A DNA stretch of 64,000 bases, from positions 338,140 through 402,139 of the forward strand of contig NZ_FOQH01000007.1 in NCBI RefSeq assembly GCF_900113695.1. Direction: 5' to 3'. The translations under genes were made by a program, and so were the position numbers. Source of the stretch: Albimonas pacifica. Its GTDB lineage: Bacteria > Pseudomonadota > Alphaproteobacteria > Rhodobacterales > Rhodobacteraceae. Positions 56,946-64,000 of this stretch are shown piece after piece. Below the pieces are notes generated by a model. The model saw only the letters and a program-made list of their open reading frames with translations. It was not told the origin of the DNA and searched no databases. The stretch's first letter is position 1; each line of letters begins with the position of its first letter.

Positions 56946-57955
56946 GGAAATCCCGTCGTCTGCGGACACGGTCGCGGCCCCGCCTGCGGGGCGCAGGCGC
57001 TCCCTAGCCGAAGGGGGCCCTCGGGGCAAGGCGAGGCCGGGCGGGTCGGCGCGCCGGGTGCAGGGAGAATCGCGGGCCGCACGGGAAGAATCGCCTGCCG
57101 CGTACGCCGCCCGGGGGCCGCGCCCTGCGCCCGCCGGCCCCGGCGCTCCGCCCGCCCGCGCAGCCGGCGGCCCGTTCGCGAAGGCCCGCCCCCCGCCGGC
57201 GCGCCGGGCCGCCCCGCTGGCGAACCGCGAACGGGGTTTCGCGAAGCGATCCAGCGGCTTGGCGAAGCCGTTCGCCCGCCTGCGTATTTGCGGTTCCGCA
57301 CCGGATCGGGACGGTCTCAAGTGGTGAGGCGAAGGGCGACGGCCCGACGCCCGCCCGACACCCCAGGGCGGCTGCGTGAGGATCGGGACCGTTTTTCCCC
57401 CTTGTCCCGGTCCGACCGTCCCGCGTCTCGAAGCGGCGAGGCGCAGGGCGGCGAGTGAAGTGGCTTTCCGCCGGCGTGCGTGTGTGGATGCGCCGAAATG
57501 CGTTGTGGAGCGTATACGAACGTCGCGTCGCGTAGCGATCCTGATGCGACACCCCAGACGACCAGAGCCGGGCGACCCGCGTCGCCCGGCTTGATTCCCT
57601 ATCGTCCGACCCGAAGGACGCGGCCCCGCCCGGGGCGCGGAGACGGGACGGACCCAGTTTCGCCCGCCGTCAGGACGGGCCGGCCGGGCGTGGGGACGCC
57701 TGGAGGCCCAAGGCGGAGCGGACGGTCGGCCCGGGTCGGCGGCGGGGACGCCGGCCCGGCCGGCGCGATCCCGGGCGTCCGGGGCCGCACGGCCTCGCGG
57801 GCAGGCCCTCGCAGGCCGCCCGCAGGAGCGGGGAACCGCCCCTCCCGCACGCCCCGTCCCGAAGACGCAACGCGCCGCCGCCGGCCTCCCGAAGGGCGCC
57901 GGGCGCGGCGTGCCGTGGTGACAAGAAACGAGAGACGACGCTGGCGCGCCGCGGC
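56946..57955. other. about 1-kb gap without a convincing gene
   Basis: Reading frames here lack ribosome binding sites and have Arg/Pro/Gly-dominated, non-protein-like composition. One perfect 10-bp hairpin, GCCGGGCGAC-CCGC-GTCGCCCGGC, lies at 57567-57590 and is followed by TTGATTCC, so a short transcript or small RNA ending there on the plus strand is possible. The segment around 57280-57560 is less G+C-rich than the flanks and contains related GATCGGGACGGTC and GATCGGGACCGTT words. I cannot assign a function. Confidence 0.4.
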
Positions 57956-59080
57956 TCAGCCGGCGCGGTCGGCCGAGTCCGCCTCGCCCAGCGCCAGGAA
58001 GCGCGGCGCGTCCTTCGACAGCCAGCCGGCGGTGCGCAGGACCTGCATGCGGGTGCGGCTGACGGGAATGCGCTCGCCGTTGGTCAGGACCAGCGTGGCG
58101 CGGTCGCCCTCCGGCTCCACCGCGCGCACCGCCCGGCGGGCCACCCAGTGCGAGCGGTGGACCTTCAGCCCCTCCTCCGGCGCGGTCTCGGCGATGGCGT
58201 CCGAGAGGCGCATCAGCAGCATCTCCTCGCCATGCTCGGTGGCGACGCCGACGTAGTGGTCGCTCATCGACAGGCGCAGGAGCGCGCCGCGCTTGCGCTG
58301 CGGCAGGCGGCGCAGGATGGCGGGCGCCGGCCGGCGGGCGGGGGCGGCGAAGGCGATCACGCCGCCGTCGGCGGGCGGCGCCTCGGCGGAGGGCGCGGGC
58401 GACGGGACCGCGGGCGACGGGGCCGCCGGCGGATCCTGCGGCGCGGGCGCGGCGGAGGCGGCGGGCCCGGCCGTCGGCTCCGGGGACCGCGCAGAGTCCG
58501 GGGCCGGGCTCTCAGCGGCCGCCACGGGCGTCGGCGCGGCGGGCCGCGGGGCGGCCTGCCGGGCGGAGGCGGCGGGGGCGGCGGAGGCGGAGGCGGCGGA
58601 GGCGGAGGCGGCGAAGGCAGGGGCGGGGGCGGGGGCGCCCTCGCCGGTCAGGGCGCCGAAGCCCAGCGGCTGGCCCAGCGCCAGCCGGGTCTTGACCACG
58701 ATCACCGTGGCCAGCAGGGCGCAGAGCGGGGCGGCCACCGCCGCCTCCGCCAGCCCGAAGTCGCGATGCATCAACGAGGCATGGGCCGGCGCCATCAGCA
58801 GCAGCAGCGGCGTGGCCAGCGCCACCCCGGCCAGCAGGCTCGCCAGCGGCCGCGGCCCCAGCCGCGCCTCGGCCAGGCAGACGGTGAAGGTCGTGGCCAC
58901 CCAGGCCGCCGCCATCCCCGCCCCCCAGAACGCCGCGCGCCCGGCCGGCCCGTAGACCTCGCCGGTGCCCGCCGGGCCGATCGCCGCGAACAGCGCCGCG
59001 GTGAGGAAGCAGACCACCCAGAGGCGCGGGCTCGACAGCCCCTTGCGCCAGTCCCGCATCGCCTCTTCGAACCAGTTCAT
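57956..59080 (-). CDS. membrane-anchored LytTR-family DNA-binding regulator
   Basis: 374-residue protein. Residues 20-150 hold about four hydrophobic helices ([73 protein letters not shown]). A long Ala/Pro-rich linker (about 165-275) is followed by a C-terminal LytTR DNA-binding domain (about 285-374: [57 protein letters not shown]). It resembles the membrane LytTR regulators of LytTR systems, but no partner inhibitor gene is adjacent. The linker is encoded by a short GGCGGAGGC-type simple repeat, so its length may vary. ATG 59080 chosen; an ATG at 59149 would add 23 residues. Divergent from recJ. Confidence 0.85.
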   Translation of the reverse strand: MNWFEEAMRDWRKGLSSPRLWVVCFLTAALFAAIGPAGTGEVYGPAGRAAFWGAGMAAAWVATTFTVCLAEARLGPRPLASLLAGVALATPLLLLMAPAHASLMHRDFGLAEAAVAAPLCALLATVIVVKTRLALGQPLGFGALTGEGAPAPAPAFAASASAASASAAPAASARQAAPRPAAPTPVAAAESPAPDSARSPEPTAGPAASAAPAPQDPPAAPSPAVPSPAPSAEAPPADGGVIAFAAPARRPAPAILRRLPQRKRGALLRLSMSDHYVGVATEHGEEMLLMRLSDAIAETAPEEGLKVHRSHWVARRAVRAVEPEGDRATLVLTNGERIPVSRTRMQVLRTAGWLSKDAPRFLALGEADSADRAG

Positions 59081-59231
59081 CCTCGACCCCACACCTGCCT
59101 GGAGCGCGCCTCGCCTGCCAGTTACGGCCCGCTTTAAGATTTGGTTCATCTCCGATCAAGAAAACGCGATCCGCCGTCGCGCGGTCGAGGGGGATTCCCT
59201 CCGGAGCGTTGCGCGGATATCTCTCCGCCCC

Positions 59232-60980
59232 ATGGACGCCTTCCTGAACGTGGAGCGCTCCGCCCTCGGCCGTCGCTGGGTCGGGCCGGGCGCGGAGACA
59301 GAGCGGCTCGGCCTCGCCATCGCCCAGCGCCTCGAGGCGCCGGAGATGGTCGGCCGCGTGCTGGCCGCGCGCGGCGTGGCGCCGGAGGCGGCGGCGGCCT
59401 ATCTCGCCCCCACCCTGCGCGAGCTGATGCCCGACCCCTCGGCGCTGCGCGACATGGATCTCGCGGCCGACCGGCTGGCCCGCGCGGCGCGGGCCGGCGA
59501 GACGGTGGGCCTCTTCGGCGACTACGACGTGGACGGCGCCGCCTCGACCGCGCTGCTGGTGCGCTGGCTGCGCGCGATGGGGATCGCGGCGAAGGTCCAC
59601 ATCCCCGACCGGATGACCGAGGGCTACGGCCCCAACGTCCCCGCGATGCGGGCGCTGGCGGCGGAGTGCTCGCTGATCCTGTGCCTCGACTGCGGCACGC
59701 TCGCCCACGCGCCGATCGCCGCGGCCGTCGAGGGGGGGGCCGAGGTGCTGGTGATCGACCACCACCTGGGCGGCGAGACCCTGCCCCCGGCGCTCGCCGT
59801 GGTGAACCCCAACCGCCAGGACGAGAGCGGCGAGCATGGAGCCCTTTGCGCGGCCGGCGTCGCCTTCCTGCTGCTGGTGGCCGCCAACCGCACGCTGCGC
59901 GCGCAGGGCGTGGCCGGGCCGGACCTGATGGGGCTGCTGGACCTGGTGGCGCTGGCGACGGTGGCGGACGTCGCGCCCCTGACCGGGCTGAACCGGGCGC
60001 TGGTGCGCCAGGGGCTGAAGGTGATGGCGCGGCGCGACCGGCCGGGGCTCGCGGCGCTGGCGGACGCGGCGAGGCTGGCCTCGGCCCCCGCGGCCTACCA
60101 CCTGGGCTACGTGCTGGGACCGCGGATCAACGCCGCCGGGCGCATCGGCGCCTCGGAGCTCGGCACGCGGCTGCTCGCCACCGACGACCCGCACGAGGCC
60201 GAGGCGCTGGCCGAGCGGCTGGAGGAGCTGAACCGCGAGCGCCGCGAGGTCGAGGCCGGCGTGCTCGACGCGGCCCTGATGCAGGCCGAGGCGCGGGGCG
60301 TCGAGGGCCCGCTGGTCTGGGCCGCCGCGCAGGGCTGGCATCCCGGCGTCGCCGGCATCGTCGCCTCCCGCCTGAAGGAGCGGTTCGACCGCCCCGCCGT
60401 GGTCGTGGCGCTGGCGGGCGAGCAGGGCTCCGGCTCCTGCCGCTCGGTCCCCGGGGTGGATATCGGCGCCGACGTGGCGGCGCTGGCGGCGGAGGGGCTG
60501 ATCGTGAAGGGCGGCGGGCACCGCATGGCCGCGGGCCTGACGGTGCGGACCGAGAGCCTGGAGCCCGCCATGGCCCGCCTCGCCGAGCGCCTGGCCCGCC
60601 AGGGCGCCGGCCGGAGCGGCCCGCAGGACCTGCGCCTCGACGGCGCGCTCTCGCCCGGCGGCGCGACCCCCGACCTGGTGGAGATGCTGGAGGCCGCGGG
60701 CCCCTACGGCGCCGCCTCCCCCGCGCCGCGCTTCGCGATCGCGGGCGTGCGGGCGGGCTATGTGAAGCCGATGGGCGAGGGTCACCTGCGGATGCGCCTG
60801 CAGGGCGCGGGCGGCTCGATCGACGCGGTGGCCTTCCGGGTGGCCGACACCCCCCTGCACGCGGCCCTGGCGCAGAGCGCCGGCGCCGTCCTGCACGTCG
60901 CCGGCCGGCTGGAGACCGACGACTGGGGCGGCCGCCGCCGCGCCCGCCTGCGCATCGAGGACGCCGCCCCGGCGCGCTGA
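59232..60980 (+). CDS. recJ: single-stranded-DNA-specific exonuclease RecJ
   Basis: 582-residue 5'-3' exonuclease acting on single-stranded DNA in recombination and mismatch/base-excision repair. DHH-family metal motifs: GLFGDYDVDGAAST near residue 95, ILCLDCGT, VLVIDHHLGG near 175, and VALATVADVAPL. The DHHA1 part carries GLIVKGGGHRMAAGLTV, and an OB-fold C-terminal domain ends the protein. Full length for the family. It is divergent from the LytTR gene and followed after 254 bp by tRNA-Glu. Confidence 0.96.
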   Translation: MDAFLNVERSALGRRWVGPGAETERLGLAIAQRLEAPEMVGRVLAARGVAPEAAAAYLAPTLRELMPDPSALRDMDLAADRLARAARAGETVGLFGDYDVDGAASTALLVRWLRAMGIAAKVHIPDRMTEGYGPNVPAMRALAAECSLILCLDCGTLAHAPIAAAVEGGAEVLVIDHHLGGETLPPALAVVNPNRQDESGEHGALCAAGVAFLLLVAANRTLRAQGVAGPDLMGLLDLVALATVADVAPLTGLNRALVRQGLKVMARRDRPGLAALADAARLASAPAAYHLGYVLGPRINAAGRIGASELGTRLLATDDPHEAEALAERLEELNRERREVEAGVLDAALMQAEARGVEGPLVWAAAQGWHPGVAGIVASRLKERFDRPAVVVALAGEQGSGSCRSVPGVDIGADVAALAAEGLIVKGGGHRMAAGLTVRTESLEPAMARLAERLARQGAGRSGPQDLRLDGALSPGGATPDLVEMLEAAGPYGAASPAPRFAIAGVRAGYVKPMGEGHLRMRLQGAGGSIDAVAFRVADTPLHAALAQSAGAVLHVAGRLETDDWGGRRRARLRIEDAAPAR

Positions 60981-61234
60981 GCGCCCCGCCGAGATCCCAA
61001 GCCGATATCCCCGTCGAGATCCCTGTGGGGCCGCCGCTCCGCCTCTTGCCCGCGCAGGTCCTCCGCTTCGCCGGGGGGGCCCGAGCTGCGCCGTCCGGCC
61101 TCGGCCCCGACCGCGTCGGGCGACGTCGCCCGCCCCGCGACGCCGCGCCTCTCCCCCGGCGACGAAACTCGTGCCCGTCTCGGCTCCGCCCCCTCTTGCC
61201 ATCCCTCCGCGCCCCCATTACAGACGCCCCCGGA

Positions 61235-61310
61235 GCGCCCTTCGTCTAGCGGTCTAGGACGCCGCCCTTTCACGGCGGAAACACGGGTTCGAGTCCCGTA
61301 GGGCGTACCA
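61235..61310 (+). tRNA. tRNA-Glu(TTC)
   Basis: 76-nt tRNA with encoded CCA. The anticodon TTC at 61269-61271 sits in loop CTTTCAC between CCGCC and GGCGG. T arm ACGGG-TTCGAGT-CCCGT. The acceptor stem GCGCCCT pairs with AGGGCGT with a G-T at the first pair. The D-arm region TCGTCTAGCGGTCTAGGA is typical of tRNA-Glu. The sequence beyond the CCA turns abruptly A+T-richer, which suggests use as an integration site. Confidence 0.97.
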
Positions 61311-61376
61311 CTCCAAGATTTTTTATATTTTTCAGCGAGTTGCGCGTGAGCGACTGCGCAAACCGGCAGAAATGTG

Positions 61377-61399
61377 TGGCAACTTGTATGGCAGCTTGT
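61377..61399 (+). repeat. tandem direct repeat resembling integrase arm sites
   Basis: TGGCAACTTGT (61377-61387) and TGGCAGCTTGT (61389-61399), 10 of 11 identical with a 12-bp period, 67 bp beyond the tRNA-Glu CCA. Tyrosine-recombinase attachment regions often have such short arm-type repeats near the tRNA target. No integrase gene is in the window. Confidence 0.5.
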
Positions 61400-61635
61400 C
61401 CCACTGAGGGAATCTTCGGCTGGAGCCGCTCAAGGCCGACAGGAGGGGGGGATATCTCGACACCCTCGAAGGGCCCCTAGGAATCTTACCGCCCCCCCCC
61501 CGTCCGAACCGCCGCCCGGCGCGACGCCTTGGGATGGAAGGAGACGAAGGCTCGTCCTCGACGACCTTCAGGACGACTGGCACAAGATCCTGTGACGACA
61601 GGGAAATTCCGAGAGGGCATATTTATGTCGTAGCC

Positions 61636-61679
61636 GGGGGCGCAGCCCCCCTCCCCCGGTTCAATCCACAGATTGAACC
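61636..61679. terminator. two adjacent hairpins in the post-tRNA region
   Basis: GGGGGC-GCA-GCCCCC (61636-61650) and a perfect 9-bp stem GGTTCAATC-CACA-GATTGAACC (61658-61679). They sit immediately before the short-repeat cluster. They could be terminators of a lost or phage-derived transcript; no live gene ends here. Confidence 0.5.
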
Positions 61680-61680
61680 C

Positions 61681-61900
61681 CCTTAGGATTCTGTAGGATA
61701 CGATAGGGTCCTGTAGGATATCCTTAGGATTCCTGGGGTTTCTTAAGACCTCTTTACCCAACCCCACCCCAACCCCCTCCCCTCTTCCCCTCTATGGTCC
61801 CTGAGGATTCCTAGGGATCTATCCTAAGGTCTCTATGGTCACTCCCTAGGATCCCTCAGGGGTCATAGGATCCTTCCAAAGCCCCTCATAAGGATCCTAG
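61681..61900. repeat. cluster of short AGGAT / CCTAGGATCC-type repeats
   Basis: In about 220 bp I count at least nine copies of a TNAGGAT-like word or its complement, for example CTTAGGATT (61682 and 61722), TGTAGGATA (61693 and 61713), CTGAGGATT (61801), CCTAGGATCC (61846), CATAGGATCC (61865) and AAGGATCCTAGG (61890). Both orientations occur, separated by a pyrimidine-rich tract. The pattern is unlike the rest of the window and does not encode protein. Confidence 0.65.
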
Positions 61901-62681
61901 GTAGAGCCGCGGCCTTTCCTCGGCCCCTTCTTCGGCTTCTTCCGATAGTCCCCGTCGGGCACACCCCTCTGCCACCGCGTGAGAAGCCCGTGTGTCGCCC
62001 TCCAGAACTGCCATGACTCAGACCCTACGTCGTGTCTGTCGGCTCTCTGGGCGGCTTAGAGGCACAGAGAGCGACACGGATGCGCCAAGCAAGGCCAACA
62101 CCCGGTGCGGCCCCAAGGCGGTCGGGTCGAGGGTATCGCCCGAGAGACTCTGAGAGCCCCCAGAAGCGGAGCCTTGGATTTTTTGCACCCGACCACCTGA
62201 GATTCCGACATGGCCGGTCAGTGAGTCGCTCAGGGTCTCTCAGGGGATTCCCGTGCGGCGGCGAGCGGCTCTGTCGCCCCATTTCGAAAGGGCATGTCCG
62301 TAAGCCGTGTTGGTCCGCTGTACGGACCTCTCGGCCCTGACCTGCCGGTCACGCCAAGCACAGAGGATGGCTGACCCTAACCCTGAGCTGACCTCTAAGC
62401 CAAACGCCACAAACCGCCGCCCCTTTCTGCGGATCTCGATCGCAGTTGGAGTGTCTGATGTAACGATCAGGGTCGCTGATCTGCACCTCAGGCGCTTAGC
62501 CGAGAAACGGCCAGTTACTCTACCAATATCACCTGCAGCACTTTTCTGCCGACCATCGGGATGCCATGGTGCCGACAACCTTTAAGGCCGAGAGCGCGAG
62601 GCCGCTCAGAATGTGTGAGTCTTCATTGGGAAACGAGGTGGAAATTCCGTGCGTAGCGAAATAAATGTAGGAAATGCCGAA

Positions 62682-63515
62682 ATGATGAGGCATTCCATCT
62701 CAGCAACTCTTTTCATATTGTCCACATCGGCCGCCACGGGCGCCATGGCCCAGGATGCGGCCATTGCTGCGGCGCCGAAGCTTTATTCATTTGATATCTT
62801 TTCACTGCTTTCGTTTGGCCTAACAATTACTGCACTACTTCTGTCTTTTTTCATGGCTTGGCTGTCTTGGCAATTCTACGCAAAGTCTGTTGATGCAAGT
62901 GAAAAGACACATGAGACGGTCACTAAGATTGAGGCACTCGTGGGTGGCGTACAGAGTAATATCTCAGAGATTGTAAATCGAGCTGTAACACATTGGGTTG
63001 AGGGGAAGGAATCATCGGACCTCGGAGAGGCAAGCCAAGATTTAATGAGCAAGTTTGGCGAGCTAGAAGAGGCAATAAAAGCAGGAAGTTCAATTGATCA
63101 GAATGAATTATTGAAAGACATTAAAGACCTGCGCGCACAGATGGAGGCATTGAGCCGAACATCTCGCGAAATGCAGATTAAGACAATCTTTCCGCGATAT
63201 GGATCAGAGAGGAAAGTGGTTGAAGCCGAACAAGAGATAACCTCGAGCGATGGGTCTTCTCAAACAGGCATTCTGCGCGTAAAAATTCTACATCCGACAA
63301 AAATTGCCACGGCCACCCTTCGATTTGATCCGGCGTTCGCACACCCCCCGAAAGTGACAGCTGAATTGGTGGCTTCACCTTCGGAGGATATGTCCACGAT
63401 TTCCGCAAAGCCCGGCTCTCCATCTAAGGGAGCCTGCAACTTCCACATCAATAGCAAATCCGAACTGCCAAAGGGTGAGTATACGTTCGAGTTCAAGGCC
63501 GTTTCTGCTCAATAA
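62682..63515 (+). CDS. unknown membrane-anchored protein with coiled coil (island gene)
   Basis: 277-residue protein I do not recognise. A Sec signal peptide (1-22, ending ATGAMAQ) is followed by one strong transmembrane helix at about 38-62 (FSLLSFGLTITALLLSFFMAWLSW). Next come a helical region likely to form a coiled coil (about 65-165: ASEKTHETVTKIEALVGGV, then NELLKDIKDLRAQMEALSR) and a C-terminal beta-rich domain (about 180-277). ATG 62682, preceded by AGGAA, is preferred over the upstream GTG 62649; ATG 62685 is also possible. Its base composition is far less G+C-rich than the core genome. It sits between tRNA-Glu and an IS66 element, so it is likely acquired. Topology would place the C-terminal domain either in the cytoplasm or periplasm depending on signal cleavage. 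Confidence 0.75.
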   Translation: MMRHSISATLFILSTSAATGAMAQDAAIAAAPKLYSFDIFSLLSFGLTITALLLSFFMAWLSWQFYAKSVDASEKTHETVTKIEALVGGVQSNISEIVNRAVTHWVEGKESSDLGEASQDLMSKFGELEEAIKAGSSIDQNELLKDIKDLRAQMEALSRTSREMQIKTIFPRYGSERKVVEAEQEITSSDGSSQTGILRVKILHPTKIATATLRFDPAFAHPPKVTAELVASPSEDMSTISAKPGSPSKGACNFHINSKSELPKGEYTFEFKAVSAQ

Positions 63516-63708
63516 AAAAGTAAAGTCAGGCATTCGCAGTGTCGGTTTCTCCGCCATCACATGGACCAGCGCGGCGGAGCTACCTTCCCATTGCGATGCC
63601 GGCCAGTCCGAACAAGGGGGCACCACGTGCGTCCGCTTGTTTACGCATCGCTTGCATTCATCCGTAAGCGCCCGGTCTCACTGCCCTGCCTGACATAGAG
63701 ACGGTTCG

Positions 63709-63739
63709 ATAGTGTCCACCACGGGATAGTGGACACTAT
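63709..63739. promoter_or_regulatory. 11-bp inverted repeat in the IS66 leader
   Basis: ATAGTGTCCAC (63709-63719) and GTGGACACTAT (63729-63739) are exact complements around a 9-base loop, ending 9 bp before the tnpA start. It could hide the ribosome binding site or act as an operator, and so limit transposase expression; that is inference. Confidence 0.6.
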
Positions 63740-63748
63740 GAGGCCCTG

Positions 63749-64000
63749 ATGGCGCGTCGGACGAAGCGGCTTTGGACAGACGAGGAGAAGCGTTCGATCT
63801 GTTTGCAGACGACGGCCCCCGGCGTGTCGGTTGCGCGGGTGGCGCGGCGTTACGCGATGAACGCCAACCTGATCTTCAAATGGTTGCGCGACCCGCGCTA
63901 TGCGCCGGAGCCCCCGGCAGAGCCGGATGCTGCTTGTTTCCTTCCTGTCGAGATCGTCGATCAGCCTATGCATGACGATGGCAAAGCCGCCGCCGATCCC
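63749..64000 (+). CDS. tnpA: IS66-family accessory protein TnpA, partial
   Basis: The first 84 codons of the IS66 accessory protein TnpA (OrfA), which is needed with TnpB and the TnpC transposase for transposition. The start MARRTKRLWTDEEKRSICLQ and helix-turn-helix region VSVARVARRYAMNANLIFKWLRDPRY are characteristic; FLPVEIVD is the conserved middle motif. The ATG at 63749 lies just after an inverted repeat. It runs off the window end, so completeness and the downstream tnpB/tnpC cannot be judged. Confidence 0.9.
   Translation, partial: MARRTKRLWTDEEKRSICLQTTAPGVSVARVARRYAMNANLIFKWLRDPRYAPEPPAEPDAACFLPVEIVDQPMHDDGKAAADP

Larger units (their letters stand above)
61311..62681. other. 1.37-kb apparently non-coding start of a putative island
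   Basis: Begins with an A/T run just after tRNA-Glu and contains direct repeats, hairpins and a short-repeat cluster listed separately. On the minus strand, an open stretch of about 52 codons ending at a TAG near 61900 has protein-like content (WQFWRATHGLLTRWQRGVPD, then a Lys/Arg-rich tail), but it follows a TAA and has no ATG, so it may be a decayed gene end. Short frames elsewhere (for example 62025-62282 and 62240-62578, minus) lack ribosome binding sites and are not credible. Confidence 0.45.
63664..64000 (+). mobile_element. left end of an IS66-family insertion sequence, cut by the window end
   Basis: The sequence GTAAGCGCCCGGTCTCA at 63664 fits the GTAAGCG terminus typical of IS66-family elements, and an IS66 accessory gene (tnpA) follows in the right orientation. 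The bases just before it (ATTCATCC) could be one copy of the 8-bp target duplication, but the right end is outside the window. A perfect 11-bp inverted repeat lies between the end and tnpA. Confidence 0.8.

Noticed and set aside
57004..57552. 182-codon minus-strand frame between hisS and the LytTR gene
   Set aside because: Arg/Pro/Gly-dominated, no ribosome binding site and no recognisable domain.
61374..61595. 73-codon plus-strand frame after tRNA-Glu
   Set aside because: It starts inside the direct repeats, runs through a homopolymeric C tract and has no ribosome binding site.
63475..63693. 72-codon plus-strand frame between the island gene and the IS66 end
   Set aside because: It starts within the preceding gene in another frame and crosses the IS66 terminus; no ribosome binding site or family resemblance that I can support.

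Overview
The window is chromosomal DNA of a very G+C-rich alphaproteobacterium, most likely in the order Rhodobacterales. The evidence is a VPLPA-CTERM protein, a DUF6324-type protein, MmcB, DUF1489, the hisS-hisZ-hisG operon, and a histidine tRNA that lacks G-1 and has discriminator A73, a known alphaproteobacterial peculiarity. I cannot name the genus. Genes are tightly packed with many ATGA start/stop overlaps. Two stretches (about 43.36-44.75 kb and 61.3-64.0 kb) are visibly richer in A+T and look acquired.

Layout. 0-12.6 kb: single-enzyme genes next to their own regulators: an efflux adaptor, catalase with a small unknown gene, two paralogous exported alpha/beta hydrolases, AraC, isochorismatase-type hydrolase, LysE exporter, an SDR/NTF2 pair divergent from LysR, Lrp/AsnC and a DUF1127 protein. 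12.6-20.2 kb: a MocR-type regulator divergent from a complete seven-gene Nit1C cluster (nitrilase, radical SAM, GNAT, AIR-synthase-like, flavoprotein and two small nitrogen-starvation proteins). Nit1C clusters are linked to nitrogen starvation and, in Pseudomonas, to growth on cyanide. A perfect 11-bp inverted repeat sits in the divergent promoter region, and six tandem hairpin repeats lie between the first two genes.

20.2-38.4 kb: three ABC importers back to back. The first is a peptide/opine-type system on the minus strand. The second is a DeoR-controlled carbohydrate (Ugp-like) system with a metallophosphoesterase. The third is another peptide/opine-type system divergent from a TIM-barrel isomerase. 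Strong hairpins follow each plus-strand binding-protein gene. 38.5-43.4 kb: tRNA-His, a DUF6324 protein, mmcB with a near-consensus SOS box, a VPLPA-CTERM exoprotein, and preT-preA (dihydropyrimidine dehydrogenase) behind a RutR-like palindrome.

43.4-44.8 kb: a lone A+T-richer gene for an ApeA-like HEPN protein, a predicted anti-phage ribonuclease. 44.8-61.3 kb: housekeeping genes, namely an EamA transporter, a Kef-type antiporter, carB, DUF1489, a PanC-like protein lacking several catalytic motifs, hisS-hisZ-hisG, a membrane LytTR regulator, recJ and tRNA-Glu.

61.3-64.0 kb: an apparent island beginning at tRNA-Glu, with integrase-arm-like direct repeats, a dense AGGAT-type short-repeat cluster, one unknown membrane-anchored protein and the left end of an IS66-family element that runs off the window. 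All assignments come from reading sequence and motifs; no database search was run.
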